A DNA stretch of 64,000 nt from Aurantimonas coralicida DSM 14790 (GCF_000421645.1 NZ_ATXK01000008.1:1-64000); one strand, 5' to 3'; counted from the first letter of the stretch, positions 9,010 through 21,025 are shown. Numbers and translations are program-made. The notes: generated by a model not told the origin, from the letters alone.

Positions 9010-9794
9010 AGGTCGCCGCCATCCAGTTGGACGCCGCGATGACCGACGCGGCCGACCGGCACGCAGCAATCCTGCGCAGCCTCGAGGACGCGGCCGCCGC
9101 CGGCGCTGACCTCGCCGTCCTGCCCGAGCTCGCGCCGACCGGCTACGGCGCCGGCCAGTCGATCGCCAACACCGCAGAGGCAGCGAACGCCGGCCTTGCC
9201 GAATGGCAGGAGGCGTCCGCCCGGCTCGGCATCGCCATCGTCATGGGGCTTGCGATCCGCACAGCTCACGGCGTCGACAACGCCGCCGCGCTGATTACAC
9301 CGGGCCGCGCGCCGGTCCTCTACGCCAAGCGCATGCTCTATGGCGACTACGAGAAGGGCCTGTTCCGGCCGGGCGATGCGCCCTCGCCCATCGTCGAGAT
9401 CGCCGGCCTGCGCTGCGGCCTGCTCGTCTGCTTCGACGTGGAATTTCCCGAGCTGTGCCGCGACCTCGCCTTGCGGGGCGCCGAGGCGATCATCGTGCCG
9501 ACGGCATTGCCCAAGAGCGACGGCGCGCGCTTCATCGCGCAGAACGTCGTGCCGGTGCGCGCCTTCGAGAACCAGCTCTTCGTGGTCTATGCCGATCATT
9601 GCGGCAGCGACGGCACATTTGCCTATCAGGGCCTGTCGGTGATCGCGGCCCCGGACGGCTCGGTGCTGGCCTCGGCCGGCGAAAGCGACGCGACGACGAT
9701 CCTCGCCGATCTCGACCCCGCGGCCTACGGCGCCAGCCGCGACCAGAACCCCTATCTCGCCGAAGTCAGCGCCCACCTCTCGCCCCGTCGCTGA
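9006..9794 (+). CDS. Carbon-nitrogen hydrolase (nitrilase superfamily amidase)
   Basis: A 262-residue cytoplasmic amidase of the nitrilase superfamily. The catalytic triad is clear: Glu41 in LPELAPTGYG, Lys108 in LYAKRMLYGDYEKG, and Cys142 in LLVCFDVEFPEL. The family cuts carbon-nitrogen bonds of amides or carbamoyl compounds, releasing ammonia. It starts with GTG at 9006 overlapping the permease stop and is the last gene of the operon. Homologues include N-carbamoylputrescine amidase and omega-amidase. In this setting it could hydrolyse 4-guanidinobutyramide, a 2-oxo acid amide made by the aminotransferase, or an N-carbamoyl amine. I cannot choose between these from the sequence. Confidence 0.87.
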   Translation: MKVAAIQLDAAMTDAADRHAAILRSLEDAAAAGADLAVLPELAPTGYGAGQSIANTAEAANAGLAEWQEASARLGIAIVMGLAIRTAHGVDNAAALITPGRAPVLYAKRMLYGDYEKGLFRPGDAPSPIVEIAGLRCGLLVCFDVEFPELCRDLALRGAEAIIVPTALPKSDGARFIAQNVVPVRAFENQLFVVYADHCGSDGTFAYQGLSVIAAPDGSVLASAGESDATTILADLDPAAYGASRDQNPYLAEVSAHLSPRR

Positions 9795-9830
9795 CGCACC
9801 ATCCCGGACACGCCGCGCGTCACCCAGCGG

Positions 9831-12563
9831 TTATCGGCCCCGACCCGCCCTGCCGACGCTGCGGCTGGCCCGCAGCGCCTTGTCGATCTCCATGACGACC
9901 AGCACCGACAGCGCCATCGGCACCAGCAGCGCCCATTGCTCCCACGGGATCGGCGCAAGGTCGAGCACGTCACGCAGGCCCGGCGTGAAGGCCGCGCCGA
10001 TATGGATCGCCTGCGCCGCGACGATCGATGCGAGCAGCGGCCAGTTGTTCGCCAGGGGCACCCTGAACGCCGAGATCGTCTCCGACCGGCAATTCATCAC
10101 ATGGACGTTCTCGAAGGCGACCATCAGGAACAGAAGGACGTTGCGGGCCTCGAACTCGCTCCAGCCCGCCGAGATCGCCCAGGCGAAGACCAGATAGCCG
10201 ACGATGCCGATCACCGCGCCCGAGAGGGCCGTCTGGCGGATCATCAGGGCGTCGAAAATCGCCTCGCCGGTGCGCCGCGGCGGCCGCGACAGGAGGCCCG
10301 GCTCGGGCTTTTCCAGCGCCAGGGCGACATGCTGGCCGCCATTGGTCACGAGATTCAGCCAGAGCAGCTGCACCGCCGTCAGCGGCACCGGAAAGCCGGT
10401 GAACAGCGCCATAAGGAAGAACACCGCCTCGGCGGCGCCGGTGCTGATCGCCAGATAGATCACCTTGCGGATATTGGCGTAGGCGGCGCGCCCCTCGTGG
10501 ATGCCGGCCGTGATCGAGGCGAAATTGTCGTCGGTCAGAACGAGATCGGCCGCGTCGCGGGCCGCATCCGTGCCGTCGCGCCCCATCGCGACGCCGAGAT
10601 CGGCCCGGTGCAGCGCCGGCGCGTCGTTGACGCCGTCTCCGGTCATCGCCACGACATGGCCGCCGCGCTGCAAGGCCTCGACGATCCGCACCTTGTGGCT
10701 CGGTTCGACCCGGGCAAACACGGACGTCGCGGCGATGCGCGCGTCGGTTCCCGTCGCCGGGTCGTCCATCTGGCGGCCGGTCATCACGTCTTCGGGCCGG
10801 GCTGCGATGCCGAGATTGCGGGCGATCGACAGCGCCGTGGCCGCATGATCGCCGGTGATCATCTTCACCGCGACGCCAGCCCCGCGGCAATCAGCGACGG
10901 CATCCTTCGCTTCCGTGCGCAGCGGGTCGATGAAGCCGACGAGGCCGAGAAGGGTCAGCCCTTCCAGCGGCTGGTCCATCGGCGGCAGGCGGCCCGCGGC
11001 CTCGTCCCGGCCAAGGGTCCTCGCGGCAACCGCCATGACGCGAAAGCCCTGCCCGGCCATTTCGTCGGCGAGCGCCAGCACCGCGTCCACATCGACGCCG
11101 AGGCAGTGCGGCACCAGCACCTCTGCCGCGCCCTTGACGTGCAGGCGGATTGAGCCGCCCTCCTCGTCGAGACTCGCGGCATATTTGCGCTCGGCCGAGA
11201 ACGGCAGTTCGGCCATCCGCCGTGCGGTGTGGCGCAGGGCCGCGACGTCCAGTCCGGTCTTCATCGCCAGAACGAGAAACGCGAGATCGACGGTGTCGCC
11301 GCTGCGCCCCGCCTCGCCGCCGTCCGGATCGAAGGCCGCGTCGTTGCAGAGCGCGGCGGCGGCAGCGAGATCCCGGGCCGCCTCCTGCGCCGGTGGGGCG
11401 AGCGGCGCCTCGTCCTGCAGCAGCCGTCCACCCAGATCGAAGCCGGCGCCCTCGATCGCGACGGCCCCATGCCCGGGCAACCACAGCCGCTTGGCCGTCA
11501 GCTGGTTGCGGGTCAGCGTGCCGGTCTTGTCGGTCGCCACCACCGTACAGGCGCCCAGGCCCTCGACGGCCGGTAGGTGCCGCACGATGACGTTGCGCCG
11601 GGCCATCCGGCGCGTCGCCACCGACAGGGCGACCGTGACGGCCACCGGCAACCCTTCGGGAATGACCGAGACGGCCAGCGCCACCGCCACGAAGAAGGTC
11701 GCCTGCAACGACGCCCCAATGCTGAATTGCTGGGCGACGACGACCGCCACCAGGGCGAGCGCGACGAGGCCGAGCATGCGGGTGAAACGGTCGAGCTTGA
11801 CGGTCAGCGGCGGCGGCGCCGAGGCTTCCTGCAGCGAGCCGGCGATCTGCCCGAGCTCGGTCTGGGTGCCGGTCGCCACGACAACCGCCTGGCAGCGTCC
11901 GCGATGCAGCGTCGAGCCGGCAAACAGCATGGTCGCACGCTCGGCAAGAGGCGTGTCCGGTGCCAGCGCCCCGCCGGCGGCCTTTTCCACCGGCAGCGAT
12001 TCCCCGGTGAGTGCGGATTCGTCGGCCTGGAGTTCGGATGCGGAGAGGAGGCGCAGATCGGCCGGGACCCGGTCGCCGGCCTCCAGGATCACCACGTCGC
12101 CGGGCACCAGCGCCTTGCTGTCGGTCAGACGCACCGCCCCCTGCCGCCAGACGCGGCAGACGGTCGTGATCGCCGTGCGCAATGCGGCGGTATTGGCTTC
12201 CGCGCGAGATTCCTGCGCCGCCCCGATGGCGGTGTTGATGGCCAGGACGATGAAGATGAAGACCGCCTGGTCGATCTCCGCAAGGACGAGCGATACGGCC
12301 GCAGCGGCGAGCAGCAGATAGATCAGCGGGCTTTTCAACTGACCGAGGACGATCAGCGTCAGCGAGCGCGACGGCGGCTCCGGCAGCGCGTTCGGGCCGT
12401 ACTCGGCGAGGCGCCGTGCCGCCTCGGCATCGTCGAGCCCGGCGGCGGCGGTGCCGAGCCTGCCGAAGGTCGCCGCCTCGTCGAGCGCGTGCCATCCATC
12501 CGCCGGCCGCTGGCCCGGCTCCGGGTCTGCGCTCATGGGGCTCATCGGATCGCTCACAATCAT
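9831..12563 (-). CDS. Cation-transporting P-type ATPase (P2-like)
   Basis: A 910-residue P-type ATPase. The phosphorylation site DKTGTLT holds Asp345, the actuator loop TGES is at 186-189, the membrane-site PEGLP is at 302-306, and the hinge TGDGVNDAPAL is near residue 640. The N-terminal cation-ATPase domain and about ten membrane helices match the P2 (Ca2+/Na+-type) group. The sixth-helix motif reads NLVTNGGQ, where the Ca2+ pump SERCA has NLVTDG, so a ligand Asp is Asn here and Ca2+ specificity should not be assumed. Start 12563 is chosen because the upstream extension is not protein-like; internal ATGs at 12545 and 12536 are alternatives. It follows uspA on the same strand by 114 bp and may share its promoter. 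Confidence 0.88.
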   Translation of the reverse strand: MIVSDPMSPMSADPEPGQRPADGWHALDEAATFGRLGTAAAGLDDAEAARRLAEYGPNALPEPPSRSLTLIVLGQLKSPLIYLLLAAAAVSLVLAEIDQAVFIFIVLAINTAIGAAQESRAEANTAALRTAITTVCRVWRQGAVRLTDSKALVPGDVVILEAGDRVPADLRLLSASELQADESALTGESLPVEKAAGGALAPDTPLAERATMLFAGSTLHRGRCQAVVVATGTQTELGQIAGSLQEASAPPPLTVKLDRFTRMLGLVALALVAVVVAQQFSIGASLQATFFVAVALAVSVIPEGLPVAVTVALSVATRRMARRNVIVRHLPAVEGLGACTVVATDKTGTLTRNQLTAKRLWLPGHGAVAIEGAGFDLGGRLLQDEAPLAPPAQEAARDLAAAAALCNDAAFDPDGGEAGRSGDTVDLAFLVLAMKTGLDVAALRHTARRMAELPFSAERKYAASLDEEGGSIRLHVKGAAEVLVPHCLGVDVDAVLALADEMAGQGFRVMAVAARTLGRDEAAGRLPPMDQPLEGLTLLGLVGFIDPLRTEAKDAVADCRGAGVAVKMITGDHAATALSIARNLGIAARPEDVMTGRQMDDPATGTDARIAATSVFARVEPSHKVRIVEALQRGGHVVAMTGDGVNDAPALHRADLGVAMGRDGTDAARDAADLVLTDDNFASITAGIHEGRAAYANIRKVIYLAISTGAAEAVFFLMALFTGFPVPLTAVQLLWLNLVTNGGQHVALALEKPEPGLLSRPPRRTGEAIFDALMIRQTALSGAVIGIVGYLVFAWAISAGWSEFEARNVLLFLMVAFENVHVMNCRSETISAFRVPLANNWPLLASIVAAQAIHIGAAFTPGLRDVLDLAPIPWEQWALLVPMALSVLVVMEIDKALRASRSVGRAGRGR

Positions 12564-12677
12564 TGCGCGGCCCGGATCTCGGCGTGAGGGGTGGTCGTGC
12601 CGGCAGCATACACCCCGCCGCACCGCGGGGCCCTGTTCGACCGGGCGGGCGAAACCGCCTTGCGCGTCATCGGCGCC

Positions 12678-13496
12678 CTATCGCGACATCAGAACCGGCA
12701 CGGTCATGTGCTGCAGGATATGCCGGGTAACGCCGCCGAAGAGCATTTCGCGCAGCCGCGAATGGCCGTAGCAGCCCATCACCAAGAGATCGTGGCCGTG
12801 ATCGACGAGTTGCGCCAGTACCTCGTCGCCGACGGAAATCTCGCCACTGTGCGAACGGGCCGCCTCAGCCCTGATGTCATGCCGGGCCAGCGCCAGCGCC
12901 ATGTCGTCGGCAGGAGCCAGGCCGGCCTTGGCGCCCGCCTTGTCGGGGTCGATGCAGAGCACCCGCACCAGCGATGCGTCCTTCAGAAGCGGCAGCGCGT
13001 CGAACACGGCGCCCGCCGATTCGCGGCTGCCGTTCCAGGCGACGAGCGGCTGCTTGCCCACCTGCGCATATTCGCCGGCATAGGGCACGAACAGCACCGG
13101 TCGCCCGGTCTCGATCAGGAGATCGGTCAGCGGCACGTCGGCGCCGCCGGCCGCCTGCCCGACCACGACGAGATCGGCGACCAGCGCATTCCGGGTCCAG
13201 ACCGAGTCCGCATCGCCTGCCATCGGCTCCTCGCGCCGCCATTCGGTCGAGACGCTGGCACCCGCGGTCGCCGTCTTGAAGACGTCGGCAATGGCATCGG
13301 CCTCGCTCTGCGCCGCCTGCCGGGCCTGGTCGATGTATTCCAGCGAGACCTCGGTCGGGATGCTGACCACCACGTCCTGCACGACATGCAGGCCGACCAG
13401 ATGGGCGCCCTGCCGCTCGGCGATCGCCAGCGCCGTCCGCAGGATCGCGCCAGCGCGCTCGCTGTTGTCGAGGCAGACCAGTATCGTCCGGTACAT
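12678..13496 (-). CDS. Universal stress protein, two UspA domains
   Basis: A 272-residue cytoplasmic protein, twice the size of a single Usp domain. The first domain begins MYRTILVCLDNSERAG. The second ends with the ATP-binding signature GCYGHSRLREMLFGG and the typical HMTVPVLMSR strand. Such tandem Usp proteins bind ATP and are made in stress or low oxygen in many proteobacteria. Start ATG 13496 has a strong AAGGGAG ribosome site 7 bases upstream; the longer frame was rejected. An FNR/FixK-type box is centred about 80 bp upstream of the start. The P-type ATPase gene lies just downstream on the same strand. Confidence 0.9.
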   Translation of the reverse strand: MYRTILVCLDNSERAGAILRTALAIAERQGAHLVGLHVVQDVVVSIPTEVSLEYIDQARQAAQSEADAIADVFKTATAGASVSTEWRREEPMAGDADSVWTRNALVADLVVVGQAAGGADVPLTDLLIETGRPVLFVPYAGEYAQVGKQPLVAWNGSRESAGAVFDALPLLKDASLVRVLCIDPDKAGAKAGLAPADDMALALARHDIRAEAARSHSGEISVGDEVLAQLVDHGHDLLVMGCYGHSRLREMLFGGVTRHILQHMTVPVLMSR

Positions 13497-13569
13497 GGAA
13501 AACTCCCTTGGCTGGGCCGCGACGGGGCCGTCATTCGCCCGACCGTAGCCCGCCCCCGCACGAGCGCCA

Positions 13570-13583
13570 TTGACCTCGCGCAA
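13570..13583. promoter_or_regulatory. FNR/FixK-type box upstream of uspA
   Basis: TTGACCTCGCGCAA fits TTG(A/C)-N6-(T/G)CAA, the site type of FixK/FNR-family activators. A -10-like TACGGT on the minus strand (13542-13547) would put transcription start near 13535. The box centre is then at about -41.5, the exact place of a class II CRP/FNR activator site, with a leader of about 39 nt to the uspA ATG. It also lies in the region divergent to the acetamidase gene. Confidence 0.6.
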
Positions 13584-13723
13584 ATCGGCAAATGCCCGGC
13601 CAGCGGATCGCGAACACGGGACGGGATTTCGCGGCGCGCCGGCGTTTTGTCGCCCCGCGGCATTGGCCGTCCCCCGTCCCCGCGGCTATAGGCAGAGGGA
13701 ACGCGAATGACCGGAGTTGTCCC

Positions 13724-14647
13724 GTGGCCGAACACCGTTTCCAGCCGACACGCTTCCACAACACGCTGGGCCCGCACGAGCCGGCGCTGAGCATTGCGCC
13801 GGGCGACACCGTCATCACCGACACGCTCGACGCCTGGGGCGCCGACGCCACCGGCGCCTTTGTCGGCACGCGGCCGAACCCGATGACCGGTCCCTTCCTC
13901 GTCGAAGGCGCCGAGCCGGGCGATACGCTGCGCGTCACCATCGAGCGCATGACGCCGAACCGCGACCGCGGCTGGACCTTCTCCGTCCTGGCGCCGAACG
14001 TCGTCGATCCGCAGCGCGCCGCCCGGATGCCGGAGCGCGAGCGGGTCGAGTGGATCATCGACAAGGACGCCGGCACCGTGCGGCTGGAGAACCCGCCGAC
14101 GCGGCTGCGCGACTGGGTGTTGCCGCTGGCCCCGATGATCGGCTGCTGCGGCGTCGCGCCGGCGCTCGGCCAGGCCATATCCACCGCCACCAGCGGTCCC
14201 CATGGCGGCAACATGGACTATCGCGGCATCACGGCCGGCGTGACCCTGTCATTCCCGGTCTTCCGGCCCGGCGCCCTGTTCTTCCTGGGCGATTGCCATG
14301 CCTGCCAGGGCGATGGCGAAATCGTCGGCACCGGCATCGAGACCTCCTTCGAGGTCGCCTTCACCGTGGAGATCGACAAGGGCCGCACCATCGGCTGGCC
14401 GCGCGGCGAGGATGCGCAGGGCATCTTCACCCTCGGCAATGCCCGCCCCCTCGACCAGGCGCTGCAGCACGCCACCACGGAGATGCTGGACTGGTTGTCC
14501 CGCCACTACGCAATGGATGCGGTGACGGCGAGCCACTTTCTCGGCCAGACGGTCCGCTACGACGTCGCCAACGTCTTCAACCCGGCCTATTCCGTCGCCT
14601 GCCGGATTGCGAGAGAGGACCTCGAACAGGCCGGCGCCGCCGCGTGA
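13724..14647 (+). CDS. Acetamidase/formamidase family protein
   Basis: A 307-residue member of the FmdA/AmdA family, enzymes that hydrolyse short amides such as formamide or acetamide to ammonia and the acid. Family landmarks are the N-terminal PGDTVITDTLDA segment, the GCCGVAP turn, the SGPHGGNMDYR motif, and the GDCHACQGDGE metal/active-site region near residue 195. The start is GTG at 13724, which has a GGAG ribosome site 7 bases upstream; the open frame continues upstream but includes uspA promoter DNA. It is divergent from uspA across the FNR/FixK-type box. Substrate and regulation are not proven. Confidence 0.85.
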   Translation: MAEHRFQPTRFHNTLGPHEPALSIAPGDTVITDTLDAWGADATGAFVGTRPNPMTGPFLVEGAEPGDTLRVTIERMTPNRDRGWTFSVLAPNVVDPQRAARMPERERVEWIIDKDAGTVRLENPPTRLRDWVLPLAPMIGCCGVAPALGQAISTATSGPHGGNMDYRGITAGVTLSFPVFRPGALFFLGDCHACQGDGEIVGTGIETSFEVAFTVEIDKGRTIGWPRGEDAQGIFTLGNARPLDQALQHATTEMLDWLSRHYAMDAVTASHFLGQTVRYDVANVFNPAYSVACRIAREDLEQAGAAA

Positions 14648-14768
14648 CCACCGGGCCGTTTCCGGAGGTTTCGGAGGATCGGCGACAAGATCGTTGCGCG
14701 ACGGGCTTTCCGTGCGCGGGTCTGCTGCTAGCTTCGTTCCCGTCAACGAAACGCCACTGGAAGACTGT

Positions 14769-16199
14769 ATGAACGCGCATGCGCTCGACGAACAGACGGA
14801 CGACTGGTTCTGGCGCCGGGAACGGGCCGACAGACTGTCGGTCATCATCGACGCCGCCGACTTCTTCAAGGCGGCCAAGGACGCCATGCTGCAGGCCCGG
14901 CATTCGATCCTCCTGATCGGCTGGGATTTCGACGCGCGGATCGACCTGGAGCCGGAAGGCAAGACACTGGACGGTCCCAACCCCGTCGGCCCCTTCCTCA
15001 CATGGCTCGGCAAGCGCCGGCCCGAGCTCGATATCCGGATCCTCAAATGGGATACCGGCATGATGTACTCGATCGGCCGCGGCGAGACGCCCCTTACCCT
15101 GCTGCGCTGGAAACTATCCGGCCCGGTGCAGATGCGGCTCGACGGCGTGCATCCGCCGCTCTCGACGCATCACATGAAACTGCTGGTCATCGACGAGGCA
15201 CTGGCCTTCTGCGGCGGCATCGACATGACCACCGGGCGCTGGGACACCAGGGACCACGCCGAGGCGAGCCCGGGCCGGCTGTCGCCCCGCAAGGCGCCGC
15301 TCGGCCCCTGGCACGACGCGACGACCTGCGTCACCGGTCCGGCGGCCAAGGCGCTCTCCGATCTTGCCCGCAGCCGCTGGGCCCATGCGACGGGCAAGAT
15401 GCTCGGCCCCTTCGCCGGCGACTTCGATATCTGGCCCAGCGACGTGACGGTGGACTTCGAGAATATCGACGTCTCGATCTGCCGTACGGTACCCGAGCAT
15501 CTCGAACGTCCGCAGGTGACCGAGATCGAACGCGCGACGCTGGCGGCCATCGCGACGGCCAGGCACCGCCTCTATATCGAAAGCCAGTATTTCGCCTCCC
15601 GCCGGATCGCCGAGGCGATCGCCGAACGGCTTGCCGAACCGGACGGGCCGGAGATCCTCGTGGTCAATCCCGACACGGCCGATGGCTGGCTGGAAGCCGA
15701 GTTCATGGATTCCTCGCGCATCCGCATGATGCAGATCGTGCGCAAGGCGGACCACAACGACCGCTTCCGCCTGGTCTATCCGGTGAACGCCGCCGGCACG
15801 CCGATCTACGTCCATGCCAAGATCATGATCGCCGACGACCGCCTGTTGAAGATCGGCTCGGCCAATCTCAACAACCGGTCCATGGGCTATGACAGCGAGT
15901 GCGACCTCGTCATCGAATCCGAGGACGATCCCGCGGTCGCGCAGCGGATCGCCCACATCCGGGACGATCTCCTCGCCGAGCATCTCGACTTGCCCGAGGA
16001 TGCGGTCCGCGACGCGCTGGCCGACGGCGGATCGATGATCGCCCTCGTCGACAGGGTCAGCGCCACGAACGGCCGCCGCCTGGTGCCGCTGCCGATGCGC
16101 GAACTCACGCCGGACGAGGAAATGCTGGCCGAATCCAACCTTGCCGACCCGCTGCGTCCCGGCCGGCTCAAACGGACGTTCCGCAAGCTGCTCGGCTGA
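14769..16199 (+). CDS. Phospholipase D-like protein
   Basis: A 476-residue protein of the phospholipase D superfamily with both HxK(x)4D motifs: His135-Lys137-Asp142 in THHMKLLVID and His349-Lys351 in VHAKIMIADD, followed by GSANLNNRS. The two motifs form one active site that cleaves or transfers phosphodiester bonds, usually of phospholipids. No signal peptide or membrane helix is obvious, which differs from cardiolipin synthases with N-terminal helices. The N-terminal extension seen in the open frame overlaps the acetamidase gene and is not needed; ATG 14769 opens the conserved part. Stress-island neighbours suggest membrane-lipid remodelling, but this is inference. Confidence 0.88.
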   Translation: MNAHALDEQTDDWFWRRERADRLSVIIDAADFFKAAKDAMLQARHSILLIGWDFDARIDLEPEGKTLDGPNPVGPFLTWLGKRRPELDIRILKWDTGMMYSIGRGETPLTLLRWKLSGPVQMRLDGVHPPLSTHHMKLLVIDEALAFCGGIDMTTGRWDTRDHAEASPGRLSPRKAPLGPWHDATTCVTGPAAKALSDLARSRWAHATGKMLGPFAGDFDIWPSDVTVDFENIDVSICRTVPEHLERPQVTEIERATLAAIATARHRLYIESQYFASRRIAEAIAERLAEPDGPEILVVNPDTADGWLEAEFMDSSRIRMMQIVRKADHNDRFRLVYPVNAAGTPIYVHAKIMIADDRLLKIGSANLNNRSMGYDSECDLVIESEDDPAVAQRIAHIRDDLLAEHLDLPEDAVRDALADGGSMIALVDRVSATNGRRLVPLPMRELTPDEEMLAESNLADPLRPGRLKRTFRKLLG

Positions 16200-16263
16200 T
16201 CACCGCCAGCCGCGGCGATCAGGCATGCGCGCGATCCGTGCCGCAGCCCGATCACCCTTCGGC

Positions 16264-17898
16264 TCAATCGACCTCGCTCATGGCCCGGCGCAGCTTCCGG
16301 ATCATCACGCCGCGCGCCTTGTCGCCGGCCGCGTTCTCCAGACGCTCGTTGATGTCGAGAAGCAGGCGGGACACCTCGTTGTGCCAGTCCAGATGGCCCG
16401 GCTGGGCCGGATCGATGCGGGAGACGGGCTCCGAGGATACCGGCACGGCCGACCGCGCTGTCAGCCTGAACGCCGCGTCCAGTTGCGGGATGACGATGCG
16501 CTCCTGGGCGACCACGCCCGCGAGCCGTGCCTTCAGTGCGTCGATGGCCTCGACCTCGCCATGGACGAGAAACACGCCGGCCGCCACCGGGCACCGCTCG
16601 GAGAGCCATTCCCGCAATTCCGGCCCGTCGGCATGGCCCGAATAGAGATCGATCGCCCGGATCTTGGCCCGCACGATCACCTCGTCGCCCTGAATGCGGA
16701 CCGTCGACGCCCCGTCCCGCAGGATGCGGCCGAGCGTCCCCTGGGCCTGGAAGCCGACGAACAGCACCGTCGCCTGCGGCCGCCACAGCCAGTTGCGCAG
16801 CCGATGGCGGATCCGCCCCGCCTCGCACATGCCGCTGGCGGCGATGACGATGTGAAAGCCCTTCAGCCGGTCGAGCGCCTTGCTCTCCTCGGCGGATTCG
16901 GTGAAGCGGATATTCGGCGATGTCGGCGCCCGCGACAGGATCTCGCCGTGATCCAGCTCCCTGGCGTGCCGGGCGAAGACGCCGGTGGCACGGGTGGCCA
17001 GCGGCGAGTCGATGATGATCGGCACCGCCGGCAGATCGCCGCTCTCGATCAGGATCTGGAGGTCGACGAGCAGTTCCTGGGTCCGCTCCACCGCAAAGGA
17101 CGGAATCAGCAGCGCCCCGTCCGGGTCCAGCGCGGCCTCCACCGCCTCGCGCAACAGCCGGCGGCGGTCGGCCTCGCTCGCCCCCTCCCGGTCGCGATCG
17201 CCATAGGTGCTTTCGCAGATGACGTAGTCGAAGCCGGAGGGTGCCGATGGATCGGCCTGCAGCAGCTTGTGCTCCGGGCCGATGTCGCCGGAAAACAGCA
17301 GGCGCCGCGGCCGCTCCCCGGGTGCCGGACATTCGAGCTCGATGGAGGCCGAGCCGAGCAGGTGCCCGGCATTCCAGTAGCGTGCCCGGATGCCGCCAGC
17401 GACGGTGAACCAGTCGCCGAGCGCGACGGGCTCGAACTGCTTCAGACAGTTCACCACATCGGCGCCGTCATAGATCGGCACCACGGTGCGCCGGCCGCGG
17501 CGCTTGTTGCGCCGGTTCAGATGCGCGACCTCGGTGTCCTGGATGTAGGCGGAATCTGGCAGCATCACCGTGCACAGATCCTCCGTCGCGCGGCTCGCGA
17601 AGATCGGACCGGAAAAGCCCGCCTTCGTCAGCTTGGGAAGCAGTCCGGAATGGTCGATATGGGCGTGGGTCAGGAGAACCGCGTCGATGCCGTTCGGATC
17701 GAAGGGAAAGGCGCGATAGTTCAGTTCCTTCTCGGCCTTCGAGCCCTGGAACAGGCCGCAGTCGATCAGGATCCGCCGGCCGTCCGCTTCGAGCTCGTAG
17801 CAGGAGCCGGTGACGGCCCGCGCCGCGCCGTGAAAGCGCAGGACGGGCTCGGCGAGCCTGTCGCGTCCTTCGGTCTGCAGTGCCGGATGGTCGTCCAC
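16264..17898 (-). CDS. Metallo-beta-lactamase fold hydrolase with beta-CASP domain
   Basis: A 544-residue zinc hydrolase. The HxHxDH motif is at residues 78-83 (HAHIDHSG), a second His lies in NAGHLLGSA, and a beta-CASP region plus the C-terminal RMMBL motif (LVHGEVEAIDALK) follow. The architecture is that of RNA-processing nucleases such as archaeal and bacterial CPSF-like proteins. In proteobacteria this exact form often sits beside usp, PEP synthase and similar low-oxygen genes, and its target is not established. It lies on the minus strand after trxC and ppsA with a 149-bp gap, and may be the last gene of that operon. Confidence 0.88.
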   Translation of the reverse strand: MDDHPALQTEGRDRLAEPVLRFHGAARAVTGSCYELEADGRRILIDCGLFQGSKAEKELNYRAFPFDPNGIDAVLLTHAHIDHSGLLPKLTKAGFSGPIFASRATEDLCTVMLPDSAYIQDTEVAHLNRRNKRRGRRTVVPIYDGADVVNCLKQFEPVALGDWFTVAGGIRARYWNAGHLLGSASIELECPAPGERPRRLLFSGDIGPEHKLLQADPSAPSGFDYVICESTYGDRDREGASEADRRRLLREAVEAALDPDGALLIPSFAVERTQELLVDLQILIESGDLPAVPIIIDSPLATRATGVFARHARELDHGEILSRAPTSPNIRFTESAEESKALDRLKGFHIVIAASGMCEAGRIRHRLRNWLWRPQATVLFVGFQAQGTLGRILRDGASTVRIQGDEVIVRAKIRAIDLYSGHADGPELREWLSERCPVAAGVFLVHGEVEAIDALKARLAGVVAQERIVIPQLDAAFRLTARSAVPVSSEPVSRIDPAQPGHLDWHNEVSRLLLDINERLENAAGDKARGVMIRKLRRAMSEVD

Positions 17899-18047
17899 GG
17901 GCGTCTCCTCAGGCTTTCAGGGGCCGGGATGGAAGGGAACGGCGGCAAGGCGCGGGCGGAGGACGCCGAAGACGGATGCTGCCGCTCGGCCCCCCATAGT
18001 TCTCGCTCCGGGACGACGGCCCCGGGTGCGACAGGCGCGTTCCGCCG

Positions 18048-18494
18048 TCAGGCGCTCGCTGCCGGCAAGTGGTCCCGGACCCATTGCACGATCTGCCCCG
18101 TTCCCATGGCGCCGGAGGTCCGCGCTACCTCCCGCCCCCTGGCGAACAGGATCATCGTCGGAATGCCACGGATCGACAGGCGGGAGGCGGCCGCCTGCTC
18201 TGCGTCGGAATTGAGCTTGATCAGCCGGACATGGGGTTCGAGTTCCGCGGTCGCCGCCGCATAGGCCGGCGCCATGGACAGGCACGGTCCGCACCACGGC
18301 GCCCAGACATCCACCAGGACCGGAATCGTGCTGCGGGAAACCTGACGCTCGAAGACCGCCGCGTCGACATCTTCGGGATGACCGGCAAACAGCTTCGATT
18401 TGCATTTCCCGCATCTGGCGGCGAGCGCCGGGCGGTCCGGCGCGACACGGTTGATGCCGCCGCATCGGGCGCAGACGACGAGGTTCTCGCTCAT
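18048..18494 (-). CDS. trxC: Thioredoxin 2 with zinc-ribbon N-terminus
   Basis: A 148-residue cytosolic thioredoxin of the TrxC type. The N-terminal zinc ribbon uses two CxxC pairs (Cys8/Cys11 in CARC and Cys28/Cys31 in CGKC). The redox site WCGPC is at residues 67-71, and the conserved cis-Pro is in IRGIPTMILF. It reduces protein disulfides and is often induced by oxidative stress. Start ATG 18494 is chosen because it opens the zinc ribbon. It lies 28 bp after ppsA on the same strand, so the two are probably co-transcribed. Confidence 0.93.
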   Translation of the reverse strand: MSENLVVCARCGGINRVAPDRPALAARCGKCKSKLFAGHPEDVDAAVFERQVSRSTIPVLVDVWAPWCGPCLSMAPAYAAATAELEPHVRLIKLNSDAEQAAASRLSIRGIPTMILFARGREVARTSGAMGTGQIVQWVRDHLPAASA

Positions 18495-18522
18495 GGCATC
18501 GGCCTTCGAAATTGTTGCCCGA

Positions 18523-20940
<2,418 letters not shown>

Positions 20941-21025
20941 GTTCCGTCTCCTTCGATGTCCGGACGGATGGCCGCGAACCGTCGCTCAGGCTGCGTGAAA
21001 AGTGCTGCGCCAGGGGCGCGTGCGA

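Noticed and set aside
10855-12321. 488-codon open frame on the plus strand
   Set aside because: It is antisense to the P-type ATPase, rich in Arg, Ser and Ala, and shows no motif. Long antisense frames are usual at this GC level.
16141-18264. 707-codon open frame on the plus strand
   Set aside because: Shadow of the beta-CASP hydrolase and trxC; composition rich in Arg, His, Gln and Asp, with no family features.
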